This document shows positions 10,348-22,163 of a DNA stretch of 64,000 nucleotides, piece by piece; position 1 is the stretch's first letter, and every line of letters begins with the position of its first letter. The notes beneath the pieces were generated by a model, which saw only the letters and a program-made list of their open reading frames with translations, had not been told where the DNA came from and searched no databases. The position numbers and the translations under genes are program-made. The stretch comes from Chlorokybus atmophyticus (lineage: Eukaryota > Streptophyta > Chlorokybophyceae > Chlorokybales > Chlorokybaceae), in the NCBI GenBank assembly GCA_009103225.1, contig RHPI01002402.1, forward strand, positions 591,412-655,411. Direction: 5' to 3'.

Positions 10348-11337
10348 ATGGCGGAAGGACGCAAATTGGTGGCGTGGTTGCCCGAAGAGGACGAGCGTCT
10401 TCGCCAGCTGGTGACTCGTCACGGTACGAAGAAGTGGGCATACATATCGTCTCAGCTGGGTTGCAATAAGCAGAGCAAGCATTGCCGGCGGCGGTGGCAG
10501 AACCTCCTTGCCACGCGCGTGAAGAAGGGCGGATGGAGCGCCACTGAGGACGAGCTGCTGCTGCAGGGACACTCACTCTATGGCAACAAGTGGACAGAGA
10601 TTGCCAAGATGGTGCACGGTCGCACCGACAACGCCGTGAAGAACCGCTTCAATGCGCTGTGCCGCCGCCGTTCGGGGCAACAAGGCAATGTTGCCAGCGT
10701 TGCTGCTATTGCAGCCCCTCAGAAGTCCTCCTCTTCAGATGGGGCAAAGAGCGCGAGTGCGAGCGGGCACACACACGGTTCGGGAGATCTCTCTCTCAGC
10801 CCAGGCAGGTCCTCCCCGAGCACCGACACAACTTCAGACCTACGCACACCTGCGTCTGCGTCCGCACTATTGCATCTGAAGCGAAGTAGCTCAGGGCACA
10901 GTCTACCACTACCACCTGTGCAGCAACAACACCCCATCACATTGACACCCGCTTTCTTCCTCCCAACGCAGCCCAACGCAACACAGACACCCGCTTTGCC
11001 GCCGGACTATAGCAGCAGTCCTCCCGCACCCCCGCGCGCAGCCCCGCACCCTTCTCTATCACCATACCATGCACAGAGTCTTTACATGAACAGTATCTCA
11101 CCAGCCCACCCGTACGCGTCGCTGATGCAGCCGCTCTGCCTACGTGGTGGCGGGGAGCCACATCCTCGTGTGAGACAGCCTCCCCTTACCCCGCGCCCCA
11201 TACGCACCCTCTCACAGTCGTCCTTCCTCACTGCCGTGCTGGAGGTCATATGCCCGGACGCCGGATACAGAAAGAGCATAATACTCTCGCCACGCAAAGC
11301 TGCGTTTCAGGAGCCAGCAGCCGCCCCGAGCTCATGA
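10348..11337 (+). CDS. R2R3-MYB transcription factor, FOUR LIPS/MYB88-like
   Basis: A single uninterrupted frame of 329 residues. Two MYB repeats occupy roughly residues 8-106. The first repeat has tryptophans at AWLPEEDERL, KKWAYIS and RRRWQNLL. The second runs GGWSATEDELLL, NKWTEIAKMV and GRTDNAVKNRFNALCRRR. The WTEIAKxVxGRTDNAVKNRF signature and the linker KKGGWS match the plant FLP/MYB88 group better than typical R2R3 factors. Plant members restrict cell-cycle gene expression; whether the algal protein does so is unknown. The C-terminal two thirds are Ser/Pro/His-rich and probably disordered, ending with a short hydrophobic block (SSFLTAVLEVICPDAGYRKS). Being intronless among intron-rich neighbours is unusual. 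Confidence 0.85.
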   Translation: MAEGRKLVAWLPEEDERLRQLVTRHGTKKWAYISSQLGCNKQSKHCRRRWQNLLATRVKKGGWSATEDELLLQGHSLYGNKWTEIAKMVHGRTDNAVKNRFNALCRRRSGQQGNVASVAAIAAPQKSSSSDGAKSASASGHTHGSGDLSLSPGRSSPSTDTTSDLRTPASASALLHLKRSSSGHSLPLPPVQQQHPITLTPAFFLPTQPNATQTPALPPDYSSSPPAPPRAAPHPSLSPYHAQSLYMNSISPAHPYASLMQPLCLRGGGEPHPRVRQPPLTPRPIRTLSQSSFLTAVLEVICPDAGYRKSIILSPRKAAFQEPAAAPSS

Positions 11338-12576
11338 CGTGGGACTCGTCGATTACTTGTACCACCATTAGACTGGAGGTTTGGCTCGCGCCATAAGCAC
11401 TTGTTGTTAGGATGTTGCAGCTTCCCTCCCATCTACACAATGTACACTTACACGCTCCCTCGTGTACAGTTTCCGTAGCAAATTTTGGACTGGCTGTACC
11501 GTGTGGCTGCAGTGTTTTGCAGCACACAAACAGAGCAGTACTGTAGCTTATGTTATGGCAGCTAGTCACCACCTTGCAGCTACCAAACCAATGTGCGGTT
11601 GTTGCTGTTTGCAGTTCGGGCAGATAGCCTGGCTGGATCTGATATGTGTGCATGTGACGGGTGTGTTTCTGTTCAGAAAGTCCCTTGTAGACAATCAACC
11701 ATTGCACTACTGTGTGTTTCACACAGCAGCACCCAGTACGCAAGTGCCAGAGCACCATATGCTGGCAACTTACACCCACTTGCCCTCGGTGTACATCTGC
11801 TGCTTAGGTCAAAGCCATGCATCAGCATGGTGGTGCAGGTGTGGCACAGCCTATCAGACAAAATGCATGAAGCTGATAAACTGTGCCATGCACGCTGTGC
11901 TTGTGTTGATGCTACATGTGTAAGTGGTAGCTACCACACGTACTTTCAACAAGAGTTGAGGAGTTGACCCTCTGTTGGTAGACAGTGCTATGAAGCACAA
12001 CATATTCAGTAACAGTACTGACGCGTGTTGTTGTCCGCACTGGCTTTGGTAAGCAACAGGCCAATTGCCATGTTTAGAGTCCCTTAACGATGCTAGATTC
12101 TCAGCTGCATGCAGGCTTGCTACACATTCGACCTGTATGTCGTGCATATATGCACCATGAGTGCACCGGTGTCTGCTAGAGGCATAGGGGCTTTGCCAAT
12201 GCCCGTATACCTGTGCACACCACGCATGGCATACGGACTTGCAGCTGCTTGCTAGCAACTTCCATGCAAAACTGCTCCCCACACTGCTGGATCAACATCT
12301 TGAACAGTCTGCAGGTTAGCTGTACAAAGGATGTGTACGCGTATAACACAGAGTCACAGAGGCTAGCCTGACAGCACAAAGGCGACAGTGGGATGCACTT
12401 GCACCGCCGAGCAGCACACCTATGTCAGCTCAAGAGACCTTGAGTATTCCTGTGCGGCCTAACTAAGCAACAACACTTCTTGAAGTGCATGTACAATGGG
12501 GATGTGTCAGAGCCATGCTACCTTATTGCAGGGGCCTACCACAATACAGCGAGAGCATACTAGCTGATGCGCGGTC
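11338..12576. other. Intergenic region between MYB and a convergent plastid gene
   Basis: I see no supportable gene. The stretch is rich in TGCATG and GTGCAT words. The frames crossing it, including one of 153 codons at 11462-11923, are Cys/His-rich, unsplit and lack motifs. Confidence 0.4.
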
Positions 12577-13507
12577 TCATCGGTGCGGCGGGGGCCCAAT
12601 GATAAAGAGCATAACCACTATGAGCACGAGTATGCCGGCGCCGATGATGGTGAAGCCTTTGCTTGTCCAGAAGTCCAGCGCCATCTGCTCCGCCCTCCGC
12701 GCCTCGTCCTGCTTGCTCTTTGCAAACCTCGGCGGTGCGGACGGCCGATCGACATACTGCTCCATGTTTGGAAACTGCAAAACAGAGAACACTTTGTGGT
12801 TTGAGATCATCATAGTAATCTCATGCAGTCCAGCTGGCAGCCTACCTTAAAGCCAGTGGTTTTCTTCTTCACGTCGCTAACGTCCCCCTTGAAGCTGGAC
12901 CACGCCTTGTCCCAGTCGACCCCAGGACCCCCCTGGCCCTCATCTGCAAAATTGGTATAACCGGTGTTGATGATGGTAACCGTGATGCTATGCATGAACA
13001 AGAAATTCAAGTGTACTACGCATGCACCAAGAAACAGTAACAAGAATGTTTGCTAACCTGGTTGTCGGTCTTCCCTGTCAGCTTGCGAGTACACCACGCT
13101 CCGCCTTGTTGAGCTGAGCTGCTGCGACTTAAGTATGGGCCTTCGCCTCCTGCACCGGTGCCGCTGCACGCAACCACGCTCGCTTTGCAAGCATACCTTA
13201 AGGCAGGCAGCACGGCCTCAGCTCAGCATCTGTATTGCGGACAATTGTGCTTCCGCTACCAATTCAGGCAGTGTGCAAGCTCGTATGGCAAAAGAAGATG
13301 ATGTTGACACGCAGACATGAGCTGTTTTGACCATGGACGCCCACGTTCACTGTTCAGCAGATTGCAAGACAGGAAGAAACGCAATTTGCGAGTGCGCAAA
13401 CATACCGACTGTAAGCCAGGCTCCGCCACTGCAATAGCCGACAAATATGACGACGAAGACCACGACGCCACCACAGACACCCCTCCCGCCGCCGCCGCCG
13501 CCGCCAT
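12577..13507 (-). CDS. Plastid-targeted single-pass membrane protein, function unknown
   Basis: Three downstream exons are clear. One lies around 13062-13190 (GGAWCTRKLTGKTDNQ, donor CAG|GTTAGC). One lies at about 12848-12942 (GPGVDWDKAWSSFKGDV, donor AAG|GTAGGC). The last is 12577-12774, starting FPNMEQYVDRPSAPPRFAKS and ending in a single transmembrane helix (GFTIIGAGILVLIVVMLFII) just before the stop. A first exon from the ATG at 13507 encodes an Ala/Ser-rich, acid-free leader (MAAAAAAGGVSVVASWSSSS) typical of a transit peptide. I could not match the phase of its junction to the next exon. The WDKAWxSF motif plus a C-terminal membrane anchor recalls a family of uncharacterised plant thylakoid proteins; this is from memory. 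Confidence 0.6.
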
Positions 13508-13985
13508 GGCGTACACTGCGCCTCCGTCAGCGCCAAGTTACGCCCCTGTTACGGTACCGTGCTTACAAACCAGGATCGACCGACTCTGGGTCCGTTCGTG
13601 CCTCGACAACAGCCTCCCCAATCCGGGTCGTGATCTGGTGCTCAGCGTGCTGATGTGGAAGCAATGCTTATCGTTGAGAGGAGACGAGAGTTTGGCTTTG
13701 TTTTGGCGTTGGCGTTGTACTCATCCGTGGTGTGGCCGTCCTCATCCACATTGGCGCCGGCCTACACCAGCTTGTCCAGGACGTGTAGACGTTGGGAAGG
13801 CCAGTGGCGGTGCTGCTGGCGAAAGAGAGATAGACTGCTGCTTGGAGATTGGTTAACGGGGCAGCAGCAGCGCTCGGGATGCTACTCTGGGCTGGCGGTG
13901 GAGGCTGTGAGTAAGGGTTGAGCCTTGAGTAGGGCTGTAATAAGCCAGGCCTGCTTGCGGTGCTGTGCTGTGACTGTCCACTCCC

Positions 13986-15305
13986 ATGGCATCCGCCAAG
14001 GATGACACGCTCGACAAAGTGCAAACATACCTGGCGAAGCGTGACGGGATTGACAAGGTGGGCGGACAACTTTGTCAGCAAGTGGTTTGTGATGACTTCT
14101 GTGAACGTGGAACCACATTGGCTTTGAATTATATAATTGTCGCAGCATAGCATACGAAGCTGGCATCATGCACTATGCATAGCGTTTAAATGCTGTCGTC
14201 ATTATGCATGCAATTGTCCCAGCCAGTGCAGGTGCTACGTTGAATGTTCAATTGCTAGCAGTAGCGTGAATCATGCCATGTCAGCTTGCAATGTGCTGCA
14301 CACTGTCAACTCCCCACCAGGCGCACATGATAAAGCTATGTAATGGCAGCTTCCTGTTTTAAAAAGTATAGACAACATTGAGCGTGTAAGGTAGAGTCGT
14401 AGTAAATTGACTTGCAACGATTCCAGCACATGTGTGGAAAGTTACAAGCATTGAGATCCAACAACCACACGACTCTGCTGCAGATCTCTCACTATGGTCC
14501 GATACCAATGTGCATAGGTGGTGAAGACAATTCAGTACACTTGCAAGCTAGCTCACTGGTACTACAGCCAATGGGCGGACGAGAAGAGTTGCAGTGCTCT
14601 TGCAGCACGGTTCAAAGCATTGGAACGCAGTGCAGGGACATCTCGAAAGGCTTTTCGCCTTGGACGCTCGCTTGCCGGTTACAATGCGATCAGGCACATG
14701 AGCGCCAACACCCCAGCACGCATAAGGGCTCTCACGACCTTAAGCAACGCCGGCGACATGGTGAGACACAAGTAAATTCTGTCTGCACATTGCTTGCCAA
14801 AGCTGTCGTTGTGCTTGTTGAGATAATGACATGACTTGCTTAGGTTTACTGGTTCTTTGACCACTTCATTTGGCTCTCTCGCGTCGGGTTTCTGCATCCA
14901 CATTTGGAAAGCAGATTCGAGTTCATATCCGCGTTTGGCGAAGCGCTTGGTTACGTTTTTGGCATCGCTGCAGACCTGATTGTGTTGCAAGAGAACGCTG
15001 CGCGTGAGCAATTGCTTCTGCGCGAGTTGCACACAGCACGTGCTGCGCTTGCCAAAGACATTGTGCCATATGGGGCCGATATGTCCAAGCACAAAGCGAG
15101 CCAGCAGGAGCAGTTGTTGCAAAGCCTATCAGCGCTGCGCACGCAACGGCTGATGACCATCCTTACCATCTTGGCCAACCTCGGGGACTTGGTGATAGCG
15201 CTCAACGACATCTATCCTGGCACCAAGTTGGGACATGCGCTTACGCTAACAGTCGGCGGGTTCACATCAGCATGGTGTGGAGCATACAAGAACTGGCCCC
15301 GTTGA
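13986..15305 (+). CDS. PEX11: Peroxisomal membrane protein PEX11
   Basis: Three exons, 13986-14057, 14518-14760 and 14844-15305, join in phase 0 at both junctions and give 258 residues, close to the usual 230-250. The N-terminus (DTLDKVQTYLAKRDGIDKVV then KTIQYTCKLAHWY) is the classic PEX11 amphipathic opening DKxxxxLxxxDGxDKxxxxIQY. The family core follows (RKAFRLGRSL, then GDMVYWFFDHFIWLSRVG), with hydrophobic segments around GEALGYVFGIAADL and the C-terminal LMTILTILANLGDLVIALND. PEX11 proteins elongate and divide peroxisomes. The first intron is 460 bp; the second is 83 bp. Confidence 0.9.
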
Positions 15306-15836
15306 AGTTACCCGTTGGTAGATACGTGCTGATTGTCCGTGTTGGCTACCTGTTGTATGTAGTGTATTTAGTAATTAATGCCTGTTGTATTCTGTAGAAA
15401 TGTGTATTTTTATGTCGTACATCCCAGCTGGCTGTTCCTCACAGTTGGTGTGGGTGTATGAAAAGGGGTATGCTGCTGTGGGGTATCAAGGTCTGATGAG
15501 AGCAGACAATGGCTTAGAACCTTACAGTACACAGCGTGCATTTCAAGATCGCATGGAAACTTCCTGATTAGACACACAGGAGGTTCCCATATTGTCTGCA
15601 TACGCGTTGCATGAACACCAAGCTCCTTGAAGGCTCTGTGCTGCGTCCATCGCAATTAGCTGCAGCTGGTGACAGCAGCACTTCCACAAGCACATGACGT
15701 GTACAGCGTGCTGACAAGGTGCTACCATGTTGCAGGTCGTCTGCGCAGGGCACAAGTGGGATGATAAACAGGGACCAACACAGCGAGCGCTCTCTCTCTG
15801 CAACTATCGGCCTGCGATTACAGTAAAGCAAACTTA
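15306..15836. other. Convergent intergenic spacer
   Basis: The stretch lies between the PEX11 stop and the stop of the reverse-strand gene that follows. It contains T-rich 3'-end-like sequence (TTGTATGTAGTGTATTTAGT near 15354) and no supportable gene. Confidence 0.4.
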
Positions 15837-18060
15837 CTACTGCTGGCTAACTGACACGGGATCCGTCACGGCCTCAGCCTCGTGTCGCAGCACCTGGCCA
15901 CTCTTAGGCGCACTATGAGGGTCGCCAAAAGATAGTGCCGTCGTGGTCACCATATGTTGATGAGTGGATGTGGAAAGCGGCTCCGCTGCTCCTGCTCCAG
16001 CAGGCGGTTCGGCCACCGGTACTGCTGCCATTGATTGTGCAGGCGGCTGAGGAGTACTCTTGACTGCTGCTGTTACAGCTGGTCGCGACCTACCATTCGT
16101 GCCCTGTCGTTCGTAAAAAAACATCCATCAGGATACGTACATGCAGGATGTATTCTAACTGCTCCCTCCTGTACACGCTCTTGATTGGCCAAGTGTAGGC
16201 CGTCGTGCAGCGTGCATTGTGATCATGAGGTACTGATGTTTGAGAGGCGAGGTTGCAAGCACGAAAGAGCCTACGCGCGTACCAAGAAGTCTGGCCAGGA
16301 GATCCAGTGTTCTTTGTAAACCATGTGCGGGGATGCGGGGAGGGTGGGTGGCCGTCCACCGGCCTTGCACCAACTCACCCAGTCGTTGTACCCCTTCATC
16401 TGCATGCTCCGCACCGCCGCACGCGCCTCCTCCCACGCCATGAAACCAGAACGCCGCGCCTTCTTGTTTGCGCTGCCAGGTTGCGAGGGCGTCTCTCGTG
16501 GCACTTGCTGCTGCTGCTGTTGATGCGGCGGCGTTTGCTGTGGCTGCTGTTGCAGTGCTGGCGTGGCTGTGATGCCGCGACTCTGTGCGTCATGCGCTGT
16601 CTTTATTGCTATCTCCTGCAACGGCACGCGCATGCATTAGGCCATCGAGCTAAAGCAGTTTTGATGTGGTCACGGTAATTGCTCGTCATATTTGGCGCTA
16701 TGCTGACTCTACCGTGCTCTGTGTCATGCATGGTGCGGGTCTCCATCATCGCAAGAGAAGGCCAACACTACTTGGATGACAAGTAGTCACACCGGACTGC
16801 TTCATGCTGTGTGACACTACACGCGCATCTCATACCGCATAGCGTGCGTCACAGGCATGTTGTGCTTGCATGCATCAGCAAAACCCATCTCCCAACAGCC
16901 TTCACAAACCAAGGTCCACACCATCTCTGCAGAAACAACGTGAACGTGCACACCTGTAGCTTGACCGATGGTTTTCGAATACGTTTATGTTGCAGCTGCT
17001 GTTGGGATGCATTGCCTTCTGCCGCTCTGCTTTCGGGGGTTGCCAGCCTATGCGCTACCGCGGGAGCGACGATGGCAGGCGCAGCAGCATCATCGGTGTT
17101 GTTGTTGTTAATGTTATTGTCGGGGTTGGGCTCCGCCACATAGTCCAGCATAGGCCGAGGTGAGGACGTCGTTGGTATCGGCGGGGGCGTGTTGTAGCTG
17201 CTGGGCGTGCAACCCTGTGCAGGAGTGTTGTTCGAGGGATAGCTGCATGCATGTATAGGTGTGCACACGCGCCTGTATGTGTGTGATATGTTCACACTGT
17301 GCTTCTTACCCTTGCGGGACTGCTGGTGTTCTGCGAGAGGTTTTGCAGAATCCCCTGGAAGGTCTGCGCCACTGTGTCAGGTCCTTGTTCGCACTGCGAG
17401 CTGGGTCTCAAGCGATGCCATGCCTCACCTGCGTGTATCAAACGAGGGAGAAATGTAAGAGGCATGCATGCATGCAACTAGCCTGCCACACAATCGTTGC
17501 AACGGTGTTGACTGCAATTCGCAAAGGTCATTAGATCAGTATATGACAAACATGTTGTAGGCTTTAGCAAAGCCCGACCTGGCGAATATCTTCGCAGCGT
17601 GTCCTGACCTATCGACAATACGCAGCAAGCACAGATACACACGTTTAGAACACAGCAGTTGGCTCACGGGCATGCATGTGGCAACGCCACCCATGCATGC
17701 CCTTGAGCAAGCCATTGTACTCATGTTGCATGCAACGCCACTGATACTCACCCTCAATCCTGTGAATGGTCACCTTCATATCCATGACAAAACCCTTGTG
17801 CTCCTGCACGCTCTTCACTACGGATCCCAAAGGCGTGATGAACTGCATGCAAGGCTTGCCTTGTATGTATGACACACATCCACATTACCAACACAGCGTA
17901 CGCAACAAGCATTTGCCTGAAAAGGGAAGTCTAGCAGCTCATCCTCATGTATCGCCTCGCGCACGTCCGCGTAGGTGATGCGGGAGCCTGGCACATGCGT
18001 GTGCGGAAACACTGACCCGTACACGACCCCGGTGCCTTCTTCCACTATTTGTCTCTCCAT
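15837..18060 (-). CDS. Nuclear gene carrying a phage-integrase-type repeat (PHINT-like)
   Basis: The gene reads leftwards from the ATG at 18060 (MERQIVEEGTGVVYGSVFPH). Later exons carry FITPLGSVVKSVQEHKGFVM (near 17843) and DTVAQTFQGILQNLSQN (near 17390). A Pro/Asn-rich disordered exon lies at about 17240-16960. A Gln-rich exon at about 16616-16280 ends in a repeat-like module (AWEEARAAVRSMQMKGYNDW then WCKAGGRPPTLPASPHMVYK). This joins in phase 0 to the last exon, 16108-15837, giving WISWPDFLGTNGRSR. The pattern A-W-C-x-G-x-RP-x-x-IP-x-x-P-x-x-x-Y-K-x-x-W-x-x-W-x-x-x-LGT is the integrase repeat unit common in algal nuclear proteins. Function is unknown; the boundaries of the middle exons are not settled. 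Confidence 0.5.
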
Positions 18061-19321
18061 ACCGGATCAACTTCACCTGCTGATACGTGCGGTGGTTCAG
18101 ACATACATGCAGGAGGCGCGCAAGGGCGACTTGTGCAATGGACAAAACGTGCTCGCAGTGTGTTTCTTTGTTTAAGCTGCACCTGCTTGCATGCAGGCAG
18201 GCACTGCAATACGTGCATGCCTTCAGCTTCATGCCAAAAAACTGGTGACTTAGCACACATATAACGTGGTAGGACGACTTTTGCAAGCATAAGAGTAACA
18301 CTTGCCTTGATATCATGCAGCAAAAGACGCAACCAATGCATTCACCAACGGCAAGACAACACGACATTGACCACTTGCACACATAGCATGCAAGTACAGC
18401 CAGCACCTGCAGTACCATGCATGCTGACGAAACCGAACATCTGTTGCCGGCCTTGTGCATTATACCAGCCAAAATGTGAGTACATGCAAGAGGGAACCAC
18501 TGTACTGTAGCCTCTGAACGTCGCATCCCTCCACAACATGAACGCATTACAAGTGCAACATAGCGCAATGCAGTGCAGAAGGAGCGTCAGCAACGCTTGT
18601 TAACCATACTGCTGCTTCTGTCAACGGTCATTGGGATGTGAACCCGAGCAACCATGCAAGCAAGCAGGCTGCCAACCAGTCATGCCAATGCTGAGGCCCC
18701 GCACTCACACGCTCAAGAAGAGCAACACACGCACATTTTCAGTCTCGCAACAGCTTTAAATACCACGGCAAGGTGGGGCGTACTGAGGCCCCAAGGAGCT
18801 TTGTTCCAAGAAAAGAGCATGCTGCCAGTGAGACGCATTTGAAGGGGTTTGCAGGGGCAGCAGCAAGGCGGCGGCACGCTAAGTTACCTTTTCCTGGCGA
18901 CTGCCAAGTGTCTCCTCAAGACTGCTGCCCCCACGCAGCAGAAGGCACCGCCGCCGCCGCCGCCGCGGTAGCAAAGCTGTTGCGCAGCAGAGATCCCCGC
19001 CAAGGGCAACCTCGCCAATGACCGACTCGCTCAGGGCGGAGGCACTGATTTGAAAGCAGTGCATGCCAGACTGACTGCTGCATTGATTGATTGAGTGATG
19101 GATTGATGAATTGCTTGAGTTGATCGGGAGGATTGGAACTTCTGATTGACCGGGCTTGGATGGCTCTGTGCCAAACTTGTTTGTATTGATGATGTGCAAA
19201 ACAATGCGTGAAAAGGAAGGCGCATGCACGTGTCCACATTTGCATCATGAGGCTGTTGCTAATGTTGCATCTCGCCCACAACTGCCTGCTGTTGCTATTG
19301 CGTCTTGCATGGCACACAGCT

Positions 19322-19379
<58 letters not shown>

Positions 19380-20364
19380 CGACAATGAGCGCAACCGCTC
19401 ACGCTGTCGGACAATGTGGCTCAAGGTTGTTGGTANNNNNNNNNNNCCCCCCCTCTCCCCCCTTAGCCAGCCCTGTAGGACCTGTTGTGGCAATCGTCGA
19501 GTTTGTGCATGCGCGGGTGTGCTGTATGCTGTCCGTGTGTGTGTTGTATAAGGGATTGTATGCTAGGTTGTTGTGTGTGCACGGCATAGTGTGCACAAAC
19601 ATTGTCATACCTTATGATGTCGGCATTGAGCTTTGTAAAGGTATCTCACTGGACCCCACTGGGTTATGAAGTTGCAATACTGACACTTCCAACGTCGGGG
19701 AGTCGGCAAGAAGGGATCACATGCATATCGCAACCGTGCACGAGCTGTGATGCGGAATTACTGCCTGATAACATTGACACGCGCGTGCAATAAAGACTCT
19801 CTACATGCTCGAGTAGCAAGGTCGGAGCTTGGTCATGAATGTGCCTCATAACTGTTGACAAGCTATTCCGTAGATTCCACGTCAACAATCTACACTAATA
19901 CAAGGACTAAGAGGTCAGTATGCATGCAATGATGACCCATTGATTGCAAGCACACGTCTACGATTACTTTTTGGATGATCACCTACTGACCACAAGCACA
20001 ATGAAACCTCTGCAAGCCTCTTCAAGGGAGAAGCGCTTAGCCAGTATGTCATTGCGATGTTGACCAAGGTAAAAAGACCAACGGGCATTGCGATGTTGCA
20101 GGTTATGATGCCGTCAGAGTTGGTGACAAGTACGCATGCACAAACTCACACTCACACCCACACCCACCAAGGAAGGAAAGCGCTACATCACATGCACCAG
20201 TCAACTGGCTAGCCGCTGCGCAAGTTGCTGATTGATGGGGCAATGTACAAGTTGTGGCTTTCAACACAACCAGTCATGTGCATGTGTTTAACCAATCTGA
20301 CAGCACAGAGATTGCTTAGGCTATGCTCTGCGCATGCATAACCTCCGACAAGGTCGGCATTACC
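18061..20364. other. Intergenic region with poly-C tract and assembly gap
   Basis: No gene could be supported. It contains a (GCC)n patch at 18948-18966, a TTGATTGA/GATTGATG patch at 19083-19115, a 53-base C tract, an 11-base gap and a short CACACTCACACCCACAC run near 20145. The frames crossing the C tract are artefacts of the homopolymer. Confidence 0.4.
19324..19376. repeat. 53-base poly-C tract
   Basis: An uninterrupted run of C, followed 59 bp later by the N gap at 19436-19446 and another C-rich stretch (CCCCCCCTCTCCCCCC). The length is probably unreliable, because homopolymers of this size often collapse or expand in sequencing. Confidence 0.8.
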
Positions 20365-21860
20365 TCAATACAGCGCAAGACTTCCCAGGCGCAGTGCGTG
20401 AGTTGCACCCGTGACAGCTGGGGAGTTACCCGGCTCCCCTCTGAGGTAGAGCCAGCCAAGGGCAGCGAAGCAGGCAGCTTCGCGCGCCTGAGGAGGCATG
20501 CCAATGGCATCGGTGGTGTCAACGGACCAATCTGGCAGCAGCGCCTTCAACGCCGACATCATGCTGCTGCTCTGCGCTCCTCCTCCAGCCACCAACAGCG
20601 TGCGTACATCGGGGGATACGTGCTGAGAGTGTTGCAGGGCATTTACAATGAGCCTTGCCGTGAGCGCAACGAGCGTAGCTGCGCCGTCTGATATGGACAA
20701 TGCTGGTGGCATGTGCTGCTTAAGAAAGTCTGCACTGAAGGCTTCACGTGCCAACGAGCTGCCCAGCAGCGGCTGGCACGCGTCCTCAAGCTCGCTCAAC
20801 ACCTTAGAGTTGACCTGTTGGGTGCCAGCAAAGGCAATCAGATGAACATGTGATGCCGTAACTCTTGGCAATCCGCACCAGCTTTGTTGCGAACGCACGC
20901 ACACGTGAGGTAACACCACACATGCTGCCCCAATCAACACATATTGCACATGTTCACCTTTCCTTGGCTGCTGTATTTGCTGTCCATATCGCAGAACTCG
21001 ATGTTTGCAGTGCACAACTCAATCCACCGGTCCAGAAGGCAATTGCCCGGGCCAACGTCACATCCAAACTGCTTGGTTGCATCTGGATGCACAAGCGTGA
21101 TGTTCGCAATGCCTCCAATGTTGACCAACCAGCACGCTCGTCCCGCACCCTCAAACAGAAGCTGGTCTGCTACCGGCACCAGTGGTGCGCCCTGTCCACC
21201 CAAAGCAACATCTCCACTGCATCATGGTTCAGTTCAGGAATGCTCGGTCAACCGGTGCAACATATCAACAGTGCATCCGCACTCTGCTGATTTGTCGTTG
21301 CCCCAGAAAGCCTCTGCACAGTGATATGTACCTTCGCAAGTTCCAAAGTACCGGAAGCTCTAGCAATGCACTTAGCATATTGCCATCACCGAGCTGGAGG
21401 GTATGGCCTCCACCGACACCCATCTGTCCAGGGTTGTGGTGCACTGTCTGGCCATGGCTGACAACCAAGTCAACGGGCTCAGCATCCCACAGCTCCAAAT
21501 ACTCGTGCACCTGCCCAGCAGCAACGGTTCAGCAAAGTCAAACGGGCAGGACGCACGTCAGCATTGCAACATGGCACAGCTGTGAACACTGACCGCAGCT
21601 GCCACGAGGCGGGCATAAGCTGCAGACAGCGCTGAGATCTCCTGCGTGTTGGCGCTGCTGGCTGCCAGCAGCCGAGCGCGAAAAGGTGCAGTGAACGGGC
21701 ACTCGGCCCATTGCTCCAGCACCCACTCGTGCCGTTGAGGACCGAACCGCAACAGCGCCAGGTCCAGGCCATCGCAGCTGGTGCCGCTCATGAGGCCCAG
21801 GATGCGCGGGCACGCACCGGGTGCAAGTGTCACAGACACGCAGGAGGAAGAAGTCGGCAT
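20365..21860 (-). CDS. anmK: Anhydro-N-acetylmuramic acid kinase (AnmK family)
   Basis: Four exons, 21860-21594, 21510-21332, 21216-20958 and 20814-20365, join with exact phase agreement into 384 residues, the usual family length. The N-terminal ATP loop is RILGLMSGTSCDGLDLALLR. Next come VVSHGQTVHHNPG and TLQLGDGNML. The third exon has DVALGGQGAPLVPVADQLLF, LVNIGGIANITLV and DVGPGNCLLDRW, whose Asp corresponds to the catalytic base. The last exon has VAGGGAQSSSMMSALKALLP, REAACFAALGWLYL and GEPGNSPAVTGA. In bacteria the enzyme hydrolyses 1,6-anhydro-MurNAc and phosphorylates it during peptidoglycan recycling. There is no obvious transit peptide, so a cytosolic location is likely. The introns show it is a resident nuclear gene and not bacterial contamination. 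The first donor is the less common GTCAGT. Confidence 0.9.
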
Positions 21861-22163
21861 TGTTGCACTTTGGTGAACAACAGCGGAACTGAAAGGATGC
21901 TTGAGTATCCTCAGCAATCCCAAATGCAGCCTCAGAGCATGCAATGTGAGCAGCAAATGTCCAGTACACAGCTTCTTGACTCAACTTCTGTCAAAAAATA
22001 ACTACACGAGAGTTTGGTTGCTGGCTGATTGGCCGCAGCGGTAGTTGGACACATATCTTTTGCCAAGACATGTATATGTACAGAAGGGGCAGCGACCAAG
22101 GAAGGCTGTAAATGTCGGCTTGTTTGCTTTGTTTGGTTGCTGGTTCAGGCTTCGCGAATGCCT

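Noticed and set aside
11462-11967. Overlapping forward frames of 124-153 codons downstream of the MYB gene
   Set aside because: Cys/His-rich composition from TGCATG-rich DNA, no motif, no splice support, and both strands open at once.
20365-21860. Bacterial contamination as the source of AnmK
   Set aside because: Three phase-consistent introns and intron-bearing algal genes on both sides make contamination implausible.
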